Assembly (NCBI RefSeq): GCF_000626675.1
Contig: NZ_CP006842.1
Span: 2,542,001-2,606,000, forward strand
Direction: 5' to 3'
DNA: 64,000 nucleotides
DNA from: Corynebacterium glyciniphilum AJ 3170
GTDB taxonomy: Bacteria; Actinomycetota; Actinomycetes; Mycobacteriales; Mycobacteriaceae
Position 1 is the first letter of the stretch. Every line of letters begins with the position of its first letter. A program made the position numbers and the translations under genes. The notes under the pieces were generated by a model. It did no database searches. It was not told the origin of the DNA and worked only from the letters and a program-made list of their open reading frames with translations. Of the stretch, positions 8,501 to 17,244 are shown piece by piece.

Positions 8501-9632
8501 CTAGGCGGTGATGAAGTTCATGCTTGCGATGTAGGTCAACCGGACCATGACACCGGACTGCTTCATCGGCTCACCGACAGCAGTACCGCGCAACAGACGA
8601 CCGTGGTCGATGTCGGTCGGCAGGAGCTCCTGTGGCCGGGTGCGGCGTGCCTTCTCGTAGCTCTGCGACTTGTTGCTCCGGTGGTCGATGGTGATGCGGG
8701 GTTCATCATGTTCACCGTCCCACCAGGCGGCGTCTTCGACCATCTGCTTCTCGGGCGCACCGCGCAGCAGAAGCACGGAGGGGAAGACCTCGCGCAGCTC
8801 AGTCATGCCGTCCGTGCCGTAGCGACGTGCGAGCTGGCTAGTGGACTGCACAGCAACCAGCAGGTTGACACCCACGGCACGTGCCTCGGTGACCACAGTG
8901 GGCAGCTTGGCCCAGGGCAGCGTGTTACACAGCTCATCGACCACCAGCAGCACGCGGGGGAGCTTGACGTCCTCGGTCTGGTTGGCACGCCAGCGCTTCG
9001 AGATGAAGTCGACGACACCGACAGCGGCACCGGCGGCCACGCCGGTGGCCGGTGCGACCATGAACAGGGACGCATGGGTGTGTTCGAGCAGCGCCGCGAT
9101 GAAGGGACGTGAGCCGTTGCCGAACACCGTTGACTTCATCCAGGGCGACAGTGCGGACTCCATGGTGATGCCGATGGAGTCGCGCATCTTCTCATCACGC
9201 TCGATCGCCGCCTGCAGCTTGCTGGCCAGGGTCATCTCCTGGTTGTCCTCGAGCGTGACAACAGCACCCTTCCAGCTCGGCCGGAACTCGACGCTGGCGT
9301 CCGTGTTGTCGGGGTCGAACTCCTGGGAGAGACGAGACTCACGGCGTCACGGACCCACTGGATGCCTTCGCTACGGATGGATGCAGCCATGATCAGTGCG
9401 GCCAGTGGACCGGTGGACACACTCTCCCAGAACGAGTCACAGCCGGAGGTGGAGCCACCACCTGCACCGGCGGCACCTGCCTCCATGAGGATCGTCGCCA
9501 TTTCCAGGGCGTCGTCTGCGGTGTTGACCAGGCTCACCGGGTCAACGTAGACCTTCTCGGCACCCTCGGGAACCTGATTATCGGGGATCTCACCGGAGAG
9601 GTCGATGATGTAGGTGCGACCAGCGCCGCCTA
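8501..9632 (-). pseudogene. Type IV coupling protein (TraG/TraD/VirD4-like) remnant
   Basis: The C-terminal part of a conjugative coupling ATPase. The reading frame gives a strand and turn resembling the region just after Walker A (RTYIIDLSGEIP), then a helical stretch, then a Walker B-like LPRVLLVVDELCNTLPW and a QSTSQLARRYG segment matching the family's sensor region. Two lesions are visible. The 5' part, including any Walker A motif, is absent at the junction with the IS481 element at about 9632. A frameshift near 9335-9345 separates the two reading frames (8501..9235 and 9232..9632). No missing 5' half is found on the other side of the insertion sequence, so the gene was also deleted. The product would have docked the relaxase complex at a secretion channel. 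Confidence 0.75.
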
Positions 9633-10628
9633 GTTGTGATATCCAGGCAGGTTGTTGTCGATCCTGCTGATGGGTGGGGCTCCGATTGCGGAGTGATGCC
9701 TGTGATGATTATAGAAGCGCAGCCAGCCGGGGAGGGCTTCTCGCCGTGCGGTCTCTGAGGGATAGAGCTTCGCGTAGGCCCAGCCGTCGGCGAGAGTGCG
9801 GTGGAACCGCTCGATCTTTCCCTTGGTCTGTGGGCGGTAGGGGCGGGTCTTCTTCGCCGTGATTCCAAGTTCTGTGCAGGCATCCCGCCAGGCGTGCGAC
9901 TTGTAGGCCGAGCCGTTGTCCGACAGGACACGCTCGACGCTGACGCCACGGTCGGCGAACCAGGGTACAGCACGGCGCAGGACGCCGATCGCGGTCTGCG
10001 CTTTCTCGTCGGCATGGATTTCGGCGTAGGCGACGCGCGAGTGGTCATCGATGACGGTGTGGACGAACGCGGTGCCCAGCCGTGGCTCGTAACGGTGGTT
10101 CCTGCTCTTCATGCGGGTGGCGGTGGCCTCCCGGTTGCGCTCACCCTGAACACGACTGACGAACCGCCAGCCGCCGCCATCGGGGATGTTGCCGAACTTC
10201 GTGACATCGACGTGGATCAGCGACCCAGGGTGGTCGTACTCGTAGCGGCGGATCGGCTCGCACGTGACCCGGTCAATCGCGGAGAGCCGGTTGAGGCGGC
10301 AGCGCACCAACACGGCGTGGACGGTCGAGGCGGGAAGCCCGAGCTCACCGGCAATCTGCACCGGTCCCAGTCGGCATCGCCACCTTGCCTTCACGATTCG
10401 TTTGACCTGCGGAAGTGGTGTCTTCGTTGGTATCGACCGTGGGCGGCTGGATCGATCGGCCATCCCTCCCGTGCCTTCGGCGCGGAACCTTGCCGCCCAT
10501 TTGCGGGCGGTGACGGGCAAGACCATGAACATCTTCGCCGCGGCCGACGGCGGCCAGCCATCCTCGACGATCAAACGCGCCAGTCGACGTCGAGCGCGCG
10601 GGGTCAGGGCAGCGTTAGCGTGGGACAC
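9630..10628 (-). CDS. IS481-family transposase
   Basis: 332 residues, full length for the family. An N-terminal HTH (GWPPSAAAKMFMVLPVTARKW) is followed by an rve-type integrase core. Catalytic DDE residues are visible in HVDVTKFG, VLSDNGSAYKS and KGKIERFHRTL. The conserved C-terminal segment FYNHHRHHSAIGAPPISR is present. The start is a GTG at 10628. No frameshift is seen, so this copy may be active. Confidence 0.92.
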   Translation of the reverse strand: MSHANAALTPRARRRLARLIVEDGWPPSAAAKMFMVLPVTARKWAARFRAEGTGGMADRSSRPRSIPTKTPLPQVKRIVKARWRCRLGPVQIAGELGLPASTVHAVLVRCRLNRLSAIDRVTCEPIRRYEYDHPGSLIHVDVTKFGNIPDGGGWRFVSRVQGERNREATATRMKSRNHRYEPRLGTAFVHTVIDDHSRVAYAEIHADEKAQTAIGVLRRAVPWFADRGVSVERVLSDNGSAYKSHAWRDACTELGITAKKTRPYRPQTKGKIERFHRTLADGWAYAKLYPSETARREALPGWLRFYNHHRHHSAIGAPPISRIDNNLPGYHN

Positions 10629-10680
10629 GAGGGCCCCCTGGTTCGTGAAGCGGTTGAACTCGACAGCTCCACTTCACAAC
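9630..10680. mobile_element. IS481-family insertion sequence
   Basis: About 1.05 kb. A short terminal inverted repeat GTTGTGA is visible at 9633 and, inverted, at 10674-10680; the exact ends are uncertain by a few bases. The transposase stop codon lies at the left edge. It interrupts the coupling-protein gene. No clear target duplication is seen, in keeping with a deletion on the right side. Confidence 0.75.
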
Positions 10681-10841
10681 CGGAGGCCCTCACCTCTTAG
10701 CTCTTCACGACCGTGTCGCCGAAACAACGTCCCTGGACATCACAAACTGTGCCTTCGAGTGGTTTCACACCACCGGGACCGTACACATGGATATAAGCTG
10801 GACACCAATCAATGAAGAACGACACGACAGGGAGACAGACG

Positions 10842-11288
10842 ATGACAATGCAAATGAGTGAGATCGAGATCGAGAAGGAACTCGCTGAGATCGACAAGCG
10901 CAGGGAAGAACTCACACGCGCTGTTGAGGAAGCGATGAAGCGGGAGATCGCTACGTTCTACGGCGCGGTGGTCAACGAAGTGCTTGCGCAGAACGCGGGC
11001 GACACCACAACAGTCACGGAGGTCGTCGAGGTCGCTAAACAACGGTACGAGGACGCGAAGCGACAACGTGAGGAAGAGGAAGCAGAGGCAGAACGCAAGC
11101 GTGCTGCGAAGGCCGAGAAGTCGCGTCTGACGCGTCAGCGCAACAAGGAGAAGAAGGAGCAGGAGAAGGCCGCTGCAGAGGCGGAACGCTCGGGCCACGA
11201 CAGTGGAACGCAAGTGCCACAGCAGGGGAACGCTAGTGGGTACGGTAGCGGAACGCAGACCCACGACAGTGGCTACCAGAACCGATAA
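10842..11288 (+). CDS. Coiled-coil hypothetical protein of the mobilization region
   Basis: 148 residues from ATG 10842, chosen because GGGAG lies eight bases upstream; an in-frame ATG at 10812 exists. The N-terminal half is a Glu/Lys-rich helix (ELAEIDKRREELTRAVEEAMKREI). The next 50 residues are an Arg/Glu/Lys/Ala coiled coil, and the C-terminal tail has two or three SGxG/HDSG repeats. Function unknown; a DNA-binding accessory role next to oriT is possible. Followed by a strong terminator. Confidence 0.6.
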   Translation: MTMQMSEIEIEKELAEIDKRREELTRAVEEAMKREIATFYGAVVNEVLAQNAGDTTTVTEVVEVAKQRYEDAKRQREEEEAEAERKRAAKAEKSRLTRQRNKEKKEQEKAAAEAERSGHDSGTQVPQQGNASGYGSGTQTHDSGYQNR

Positions 11289-11302
11289 CACTCTATTCTC
11301 TG

Positions 11303-11344
11303 ACCCCCTCGATGATTGAAAGTTGATCATCCTGGGGGTTTTTC
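11303..11344 (+). terminator. Rho-independent terminator
   Basis: ACCCCC...ATGAT pairs with ATCAT...GGGGGT and is followed by TTTTT, 15 bases after the stop at 11288. Confidence 0.8.
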
Positions 11345-11556
11345 TATGCCTGTCTCTGGTGGGTGCACTTCCCACCAGAGGGTGCACAGCAGACGAGCGA
11401 TGACCGTCAGGTCATTGTTCGTCGGAGGTGCCTGGGAGAAGCCTCGGACAGGGCGTACCCGGTCGGCTCCGGGACCGGGTACGGATCAGGCTTCTGTCGT
11501 CTCAGAGAGGCTGCCTGATGCTAGCGGTAGCGACGGAACGCGCAGCCTCGATGGCT

Positions 11557-11756
11557 CGTAACGACCCCGAGACATGGCTATGGATCGGGGTCGTTACGGC
11601 ATTGCTTTTCCGGGTTCCTAGGGGGCGGAGACAGCCACAACGAGCGCTAGCGAGGGGTGGTTGTCGTGAGCCCCGTAGACGGCTGCCGAAGAACGAGCGC
11701 TAGCGAGAGATGAGGGTACCTAGTTCGTATGCGCACGGAGTGTGCATACAACTAGG
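11557..11756. promoter_or_regulatory. oriT: Putative origin of transfer (oriT) region
   Basis: The 560-base stretch between 11289 and 11851 has no convincing gene but has dense symmetry. A perfect 14-bp inverted repeat (CGTAACGACCCCGA and its complement) lies at 11557-11570 and 11585-11598 with a 14-base loop. An imperfect 17/18-bp inverted repeat lies at 11719-11736 and 11740-11756 (CCTAGTT, GTATGC, CAC matched). A 16-bp direct repeat lies between them. Position directly upstream of MobC and the relaxase is where MOBP oriT sites normally sit. The nick site cannot be assigned. Confidence 0.55.
11639..11707. repeat. 16-bp direct repeat pair inside the oriT-like region
   Basis: AACGAGCGCTAGCGAG occurs at 11639-11654 and 11692-11707. 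Each copy contains a short palindromic core (AGCGCT, GCTAGC). They may be binding sites for the RHH protein MobC. Confidence 0.6.
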
Positions 11757-11851
11757 CAGCTGGCCCTTCTGTTACCGAATCTGATACGATAAAGACACAG
11801 CATCCGATGCGAAGCGAGGAGACGGTGTCGGATCAGAGGAGGTGGCGGACG

Positions 11852-12322
11852 ATGACTGAAGCGAAGCGGAAGTCACGGGTCCCAGCGGGTAAGGAAACGG
11901 ACGTGCGAAGCACAACGGTTCCGTCCCGCTGGGACCCGTCGGAACTGGCCCAGTTGGACCGCGTAGCGGGCCGACTGGGCCTGGGCCGATCGGCCGTATT
12001 GCGATCGGCAGTTGACGCGCTCGACGCGGCAACTGACGGTCGCCGCAGCAGCCGTGACGAAGGAACGGTTGCTGCCGACGACGGGTACGTTCCGACACCG
12101 GAGGAACTCATTGCGAACTCTCCCGTCGCTCCCATCGAGCGTGAGCGAGTGGAGAAGATCAGTGATCTGGAAGATCAACTTCGACGCATCGGCGTGAACC
12201 TGAACCAGCTGACACGCAACTCCAACTCGAAGGCAAACGTCGATGCCGAAGCTCTTGACGAAGTACGTGACGAGTTCGCCAATCTCCGCAACATGATCAG
12301 CTTCTGGGTGCACGTAGCGTGA
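11852..12322 (+). CDS. mobC: MobC-like relaxosome accessory protein
   Basis: 156 residues from ATG 11852, preceded by AGAGGAGG; in-frame starts at 11807 and 11825 have weaker sites. Residues 20-65 look like a ribbon-helix-helix domain (VRSTTVPSRWDPSELAQLDRVAGRLGLGRSAVLRSAV split over the fold). The C-terminal part carries the mobilization-protein signature IGVNLNQLTRNSN followed by an amphipathic helix. Such proteins bind oriT and help the relaxase melt and nick DNA. The stop overlaps the relaxase GTG start by four bases (GTGA), indicating translational coupling. A TACGAT -10-like element lies near 11784. Confidence 0.8.
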   Translation: MTEAKRKSRVPAGKETDVRSTTVPSRWDPSELAQLDRVAGRLGLGRSAVLRSAVDALDAATDGRRSSRDEGTVAADDGYVPTPEELIANSPVAPIERERVEKISDLEDQLRRIGVNLNQLTRNSNSKANVDAEALDEVRDEFANLRNMISFWVHVA

Positions 12323-14349
12323 GTGTCCTTGTTGGCTCGCACGTGAAGCGCGGCAACATCCGGGGCTGGGTGAAGTACTGCGCACGCCTGGATCTCGATG
12401 ATGAGGCACGGGCAGAGGCTGTACCGGTCGTTGTCTCCAACATCGGTGAAGGCATGGACATCGCCGACAACATGGAGACACTTCTTCGTGGGACCACACG
12501 CACCAACGGCGGAGAGTCGTTGGTGCTGAGCTTCCCCGCACACGAGATGGACGTCAACAACCCCGAGCACCAACAACAGGTTGGTGATCTCGCCTACGAG
12601 GCGGCCCATCGTTTCGCGCCGAACTGTCCTATTGCTGCGTTTGTACACACCGACAGTGACGGCGGGAAACTGCACGCACACATCTTCATTGGCAACCACG
12701 ACAAGCAAACGCATCTGTCGAATCAGCGCAACATGAAGATCACGCATCTGCGTAAGATCAACGATCGTCTGATGATCGAGAACGGTCTCGAGGTCTGCAC
12801 ACCCGGCAAGCGGACACGCTCTAAGACCTGGGCTGATATTCGTGTCGAGCGTGAGCAAGCGGCGCAACGCGACGCGTCGAACGCCGAGCTTCTCGCGGCT
12901 AATCCGAACGCGAAGCTTGAGAAGGCTCCTGTACGTTCCGTGAACACCCCAGAAGACATCAAGTCGAGGGCGGATGTTTTCGAGTACTTGTCCGGGGTTA
13001 TTGCGACGGAGACATCTATTCAGACCACTGCCCGTGAAGAGGGCCGGTCCTCCACCCCAGTCATACCAGAGTCACTCAAGAAGCGGCTACGGCTGTACGG
13101 GGTCTCTATGGACATCAAGCCGGACAACGGTCACGGACACACGATCACCTACGCGGCAGTGGACAGCAACGGTAAGCCGATCAAGGTCGATCCCCCGGCG
13201 GGATCCAAGCGCAAGTCTCAGATCCGTGTCGTGGCGAAAGACTCGAAGATGGGTACGGACTTCACCTACGACGGTCTTGTCCAACAGATCGAGAAGGAGC
13301 ATCGTGAGTTCCGTCTCGACATCCACAAACTCGGTGACTCGGAACAGGACTTCCTCGAGACGCACTACGGCGTGGAGACGGCGGATGATCTGAACGAGGA
13401 TCAGCTCGAAGAGTTCAAGCGTCAGTTCGATCGGGGTATGTACTACGCACCAGCTACCTCTGCCCCCGTGGGTACGCAACACCATAAGGCCGTGCCTGCT
13501 GCCAAACCGGTGCAGGCACCTGCGGTCGATGTGGACCTGGAACCGGTTGTGGACGATGACGAGGGCCTCATCATCGAAGAGGATGACGACAACCTGATCA
13601 TCGACGATGATCGGGAACCGACTCCACAGCCCGTCCGGGCTGAGGAGAAGGACGAGAAGAAGGTCAGCACACCGGAGGTCAGCAAGGAAACTGTGGAGAC
13701 GCAGGAGGCTGCACAGCAGCCGAATGAGTCGCTCAAGGAGCAGCAGCGACGCCACCGTGATGACGACGAGGGCACCACCCAGGAGCGTCAGAAGGAGCAG
13801 GACAAGCAACCGGAGCAGGTCGCACAGGCTGCAACACAGCCAGAAATGTCGGACTGGATGAAGGAGCGCGTTGCTCAGGGTCAGCGGCACGAGCAGAACT
13901 TCGAGAAGCCGGTGGAGCCTGCGGTCCAGTGGAAGGATCTGCACAACGGTCCTCTCAAGGGCAAGGGATACCCGCCGCGTGGACACCGTTTCGTGGAGAC
14001 GAAGACGGGCTTCATCAAGACGGAGAAGCTCACTGAGGTAGAGCAGGCACAGGAGTTGGTCGAGGCCCAGGACACGTACGCCGAGGTCAGATGGTCAGGG
14101 AATCAAGGTGCTGCACGCTTCACCAAGCAACGTCTTGAGAAGGCGTACACGAAGAGTGAGTTGATGATCGGCGAAAAGGCGAAGACGATGACCCGCGAGC
14201 AGCGGGCGCTGGCGATCCTGGATAGCAACGACGGGCGATTCGGTGGAGGCGGGCACCCGAAGGGCGGCGGTCGCTCGATGATCGACCGGACGAGCAAGAA
14301 CACCGGACGCAGCACCAGCCGGTCCACGTCCAGGGACATCACCGACTGA
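12319..14349 (+). CDS. mobA: MOBP-type relaxase (MobA/VirD2-like)
   Basis: 676 residues. The N-terminal relaxase domain (about residues 1-200) contains the histidine triad in FVHTDSDGGKLHAHIFIGN (His-x-Asp...His-x-His). A candidate catalytic tyrosine is in VKYCARLDL near residue 20. Residues 200-330 continue the relaxase fold. From about residue 380 on, the protein is acidic, Gln/Glu-rich and probably extended, with a Gly/Arg/Ser-rich tail. It should nick oriT and pilot single-stranded DNA. GTG start overlaps the MobC stop. A terminator follows within 35 bases. With the local coupling protein broken, transfer would need a helper element. Confidence 0.88.
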   Translation: MSVLVGSHVKRGNIRGWVKYCARLDLDDEARAEAVPVVVSNIGEGMDIADNMETLLRGTTRTNGGESLVLSFPAHEMDVNNPEHQQQVGDLAYEAAHRFAPNCPIAAFVHTDSDGGKLHAHIFIGNHDKQTHLSNQRNMKITHLRKINDRLMIENGLEVCTPGKRTRSKTWADIRVEREQAAQRDASNAELLAANPNAKLEKAPVRSVNTPEDIKSRADVFEYLSGVIATETSIQTTAREEGRSSTPVIPESLKKRLRLYGVSMDIKPDNGHGHTITYAAVDSNGKPIKVDPPAGSKRKSQIRVVAKDSKMGTDFTYDGLVQQIEKEHREFRLDIHKLGDSEQDFLETHYGVETADDLNEDQLEEFKRQFDRGMYYAPATSAPVGTQHHKAVPAAKPVQAPAVDVDLEPVVDDDEGLIIEEDDDNLIIDDDREPTPQPVRAEEKDEKKVSTPEVSKETVETQEAAQQPNESLKEQQRRHRDDDEGTTQERQKEQDKQPEQVAQAATQPEMSDWMKERVAQGQRHEQNFEKPVEPAVQWKDLHNGPLKGKGYPPRGHRFVETKTGFIKTEKLTEVEQAQELVEAQDTYAEVRWSGNQGAARFTKQRLEKAYTKSELMIGEKAKTMTREQRALAILDSNDGRFGGGGHPKGGGRSMIDRTSKNTGRSTSRSTSRDITD

Positions 14350-14380
14350 CACCTCGGCACCGAAGGTCCAGGCACACGCA

Positions 14381-14413
14381 AAAACCCCGTCAGGAGCAAT
14401 CCTGGCGGGGTTT
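14381..14413 (+). terminator. Rho-independent terminator after the relaxase
   Basis: AAACCCCG and CAGGA pair with TCCTG and CGGGGTTT. A degenerate copy occurs at about 49190-49225, at the left edge of the duplicated module. Confidence 0.8.
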
Positions 14414-14435
14414 CGTGGTGCTGTGGGTGTCGGTG

Positions 14436-15283
14436 TCAGTCTTCGAGCTTGAGTGACCAGTACGCCTGGTCCGGTTCCATAGAACGGGGCAGGTACGACA
14501 CACTGACACCGGTGAGGTCATCGGGGACAGACTTCACCTTCTCCTTGCCGCTGGCGTCCGGCACGAAGCAACTTGTTCGAGTCTGAATTCGCTTCTGTTC
14601 CTCCCGCTCGGCAGCAGTTGGCATGCCCCCCCCCCCCGCATTTCGAGATACTCCTCTTCGGTACGAGGGAGGATCTCCGGGTGGTCCTCACCTGGATTTA
14701 CCCGTACAGCGCCGGACTCGAGCATATCGAAGTCGTTGACGTAACCGTTCCACTGGGGCTGCGTCGTTGGCTCTGAAGGGATGGAGTCGAGAGCATAAAG
14801 CTCATCATCAGTACCCTTATTCGGGTCGTCTATGATTCGAGCAGTGATGTCGTAGCAGAGGTAGACAGCATCAAGCTGGGCTTTTGAGTCAGGATGATCC
14901 TCCGGGGCATCCGGGTCAGGTTCAGTCATGGTCTCGACCTTGCGCAGGTTATCGATCGTGATCCCGTACTTGAAGGCGTTCTTGCCGAACTCTGTGCGCC
15001 CGTCGTCGTACTCATACTTCTCGCCACCCGTGAACTCGACCTCGTCACCGGCATAGTGCAACGGAGCATCGAGTTCCTTGACCCGGTCTTCGGGCTTCGA
15101 GCCACCGTGACCGCCGTTGTCCTTGCTGTCTTCGCCACTCTCAGCACGGGCGTCGTCGCCGGTCAGAGCACCGACACCACCGTCACCGGTGGAGTCGTCG
15201 GAGCCACAGGCAACAACTGCGGTGGTCGCACACAGTGCAATGGCGGTAGCCGCGACGGTGCGGCGGATGGTTCGGGTCTTCAT
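14436..15283 (-). pseudogene. Lipoprotein A, frameshifted at a G12 tract (possibly phase-variable)
   Basis: Starts MKTRTIRRTVAATAIALCATTAVVACGSDD, a lipoprotein signal with lipobox VVAC, then a Gly/Asp-rich linker and a globular acidic domain. The start and the signal match those of the protein encoded at 49251..50057. A run of 12 C on the plus strand (14626-14637) shifts the frame: with 12 G in the coding strand the protein ends at 14534 with a foreign tail. Ten or 13 G would join it to the frame ending at 14436. That tail has CFVPDASGKEK and a SxxPDQAYWSLKLED end, resembling the paralogue's CYAPKSEQED...ISGWRLSM. So the gene is broken in this sequence, either by slippage in the cell or by a sequencing error. 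Confidence 0.7.
14626..14637. repeat. Poly-C/G homopolymer of 12 within a lipoprotein gene
   Basis: Twelve consecutive C on the plus strand. The tract lies exactly where the reading frame of lipoprotein A changes. Confidence 0.9.
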
Positions 15284-15342
15284 GATTTCTCTCCTTGGTG
15301 GTGAATGTCGGACGTTTAAAATGCAGGGAAACCAGGGGCTGC

Positions 15343-15630
15343 CTATCCCACATAGCAGCCGTACGAAAACATTGCGATTGCGGCCAGGGTGATCAACATG
15401 CCGACGTTCTTGTCTCGACGCAGCTTGTAGACCTGCGGGAGCGTCTTGACGGTGATGGGCACTGCCTTGGTACTGACGAATCCATCACGTACCTCGACAT
15501 GGGTGAACCCAGCGTCCCATCGGTTGTACTCAGCGACAGCCTGGTGGTACTTGCGACTTTTCTTATTCCATTCGGCGATACCAAGGAGGAACAGGAATGT
15601 GCCTCCGAGAATCCATTCTGACGGGGACAT
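15343..15630 (-). CDS. Small membrane protein, 95 aa
   Basis: ATG at 15630 is followed by a hydrophobic N-terminal segment (WILGGTFLFLLGIAEW), a soluble middle of about 50 residues rich in charged and aromatic residues, and a second hydrophobic segment near the C-terminus (VGMLITLAAIAMFSYGCYVG). No family is recognised. It lies between two lipoprotein genes on the same strand and is missing from the second copy of the module, so it is a variable part of that unit. Confidence 0.6.
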   Translation of the reverse strand: MSPSEWILGGTFLFLLGIAEWNKKSRKYHQAVAEYNRWDAGFTHVEVRDGFVSTKAVPITVKTLPQVYKLRRDKNVGMLITLAAIAMFSYGCYVG

Positions 15631-15656
15631 AAATGTCCTCCCTTCCTTCTATGTGG

Positions 15657-16682
15657 CTAACCCCACTGCACGCCGCCAGGCAGCGTCGAGGGGTCGGATG
15701 CGGGCGGATAGATCTGCACACTGGCGTTGTTGCCACCTGTGCAGATGACGTTCGGCCCCATCGCAGAGCACGTCATGTCGTAGGTCTCACCGGTCGCCTC
15801 AGAGGTTGCCGTGACCACGGCATCGAGGTTGCCGGTGGCGATGTACTGGTCGATCCAGGCGTTGTAGACAGCACGGGCGAACTGGTCCGAGGTGGTCTGG
15901 GTCTGCCCACTGTTGGTCGTCCCGGCACCGAAGTTCGGGTAGTCCGCCTTGGAACGTCCAGAGGTCGCGGGACCGGTACCACCAGAGGTGTCGCCAGTAG
16001 CGGCTCCTGTGGCACCGGGAAGTGGCTTCCAGTCGATGTCGACCGACTTGGCAACCAGGTCGGCAGGAGCATTTGCGTCCGCCGGTGCCGGAGGTGCTGC
16101 AACCGGGTAGGTCCAGGACTGCCCTGTCTTGCGGACCGCTCCGTTGTCGATGGTCCACAGGTCCATCGTCATCTCGGTGTCCATGGACTGCCTCAGCGAG
16201 AACAGGATGCCGTCGTCGTCTTTGCTGGCGGCGAGCTCGTAGCGTCGCCCTCCTGCACCTGGCAGACCGTCGGCGAACTTCCCGGTCGTGACACCGTCTA
16301 CAGGAACTTCGGTGCCGCTGGTGTCGTAGACCGACACGTCATACAGCGACTCTTGCCCTTCTGCCGGTGTCTTCAGCAGCAACTCCGGATCGCCGTCTGA
16401 GGTGATGTCCACCAGGACGTACTGCGAGCCTGCAGGGGCCGCGTCAAGGACATCGGCGTAGGCGTCAGACAGCTCACCGGAGTCACCGTCCTGCGTGTCA
16501 CCGGGCGAACCCGCCCCGGTGGGCTGTGGCTGCGCTTCATCCTGGGTGGCTGTTGCCGATGCGGTCGATGCCAGTGCGTCGGGTTCATCGTCGGAACCAC
16601 CGGAACCGCACGCGGTAACCGTGGTCAGAACCAACGTCAGAGAACCGACAACCGACATACGAGCAAGGTTGTTTCGGAGCAT
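15657..16682 (-). CDS. Lipoprotein B, copy 1
   Basis: 341 residues. N-terminal signal with lipobox VTAC at about residue 25, then a low-complexity Ser/Thr/Asp/Gln linker of 60 residues. A domain beginning VDITSDGDPELLLKT resembles a calcium-binding or beta-propeller-like strand-loop, followed by a Pro/Ala-rich spacer. The C-terminal domain has two cysteines (DMTCSAMGPNVICTGG) that could form a disulfide. From the DITSDGD motif to near the stop it is identical to the protein at 50108..51136, while the N-terminal signal and linker differ. Surface location is secure; function is unknown. Entry exclusion or envelope interaction would fit a mobile element. Confidence 0.7.
   Translation of the reverse strand: MLRNNLARMSVVGSLTLVLTTVTACGSGGSDDEPDALASTASATATQDEAQPQPTGAGSPGDTQDGDSGELSDAYADVLDAAPAGSQYVLVDITSDGDPELLLKTPAEGQESLYDVSVYDTSGTEVPVDGVTTGKFADGLPGAGGRRYELAASKDDDGILFSLRQSMDTEMTMDLWTIDNGAVRKTGQSWTYPVAAPPAPADANAPADLVAKSVDIDWKPLPGATGAATGDTSGGTGPATSGRSKADYPNFGAGTTNSGQTQTTSDQFARAVYNAWIDQYIATGNLDAVVTATSEATGETYDMTCSAMGPNVICTGGNNASVQIYPPASDPSTLPGGVQWG
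15661..16406. repeat. 746-bp direct repeat, left copy
   Basis: Appears identical to 50112..50857 (offset 34451). Differences begin immediately outside: GGT versus GGC in the last codon on one side, and TGATG versus TGATA on the other. Confidence 0.85.
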
Positions 16683-17015
16683 GGGAGTTCCTCTTGGAAT
16701 ATGGATGCCGAAGGCTTTGAGTATGCTGCCGTGAAACTAACAGCTCGACAGCATAATAGCTGGTCAGTTCCGTAAAACTACCCCCAAATTTCACCCCGTA
16801 TGGTAGGTTAACCTGTGCATATGGGACGGCTCTTTTCACTGTGAGGTTAAAGCCCACGAGGCAGTGGCGTATATCACACAGGAAACCGGGGGAATTGTTC
16901 TCGCCAGGGGTCAGCGTAGAACAGGTCAGACGGCGGTAGATGGTCAGTGGGGAGTGTTCCCCGTTGCCGTGCATGAACGGCCTTCAGGACCAGTGTTCAG
17001 GGGTAGAATCACCCC
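16683..17015. promoter_or_regulatory. Divergent intergenic region between lipoprotein B and a small ORF
   Basis: 333 bases with AT-rich stretches directly upstream of lipoprotein B (GAAACTAACAGCTC, GCATAATAGCTGG), probably its promoter. A CCCCTGAACAC-type inverted motif lies near the small ORF start. No gene is visible. It corresponds in position, but not in sequence, to the xre-containing region of copy 2. Confidence 0.35.
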
Positions 17016-17225
17016 ATGAGCTACCTGAACCCAGAAGAGAATCCATCACCCTTCTTCGTCAATGACGAGCACAACGGCAATGTGTCGATCATCAGCAGCA
17101 CGGGGGACGTGATCACGAAGATTTTCCCGGCCTCCGGTCTGCCGTATGTGCTGCACTATCTCAACGGCGGGACGGACCCGAAGGCGGTCAGCGAGTTCGA
17201 GAACGTCTCTCTGGCAGAGGGATAG
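17016..17225 (+). CDS. Hypothetical protein, 69 aa
   Basis: ATG at 17016. Soluble, with a beta-rich middle (NGNVSIISSTGDVITKIFPASGLPYVLHYLNGG). No domain recognised and no strong ribosome site. It lies between lipoprotein B and ardA, reads convergently toward ardA and is absent from copy 2 of the module. Genuine expression is uncertain. Confidence 0.4.
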   Translation: MSYLNPEENPSPFFVNDEHNGNVSIISSTGDVITKIFPASGLPYVLHYLNGGTDPKAVSEFENVSLAEG

Positions 17226-17244
17226 TGCCTCGCTGCCAGTTCAT

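Noticed and set aside
11639..11707. CRISPR array
   Set aside because: Only two copies of a 16-mer with a 37-base gap and no cas genes anywhere; better explained as oriT binding sites.
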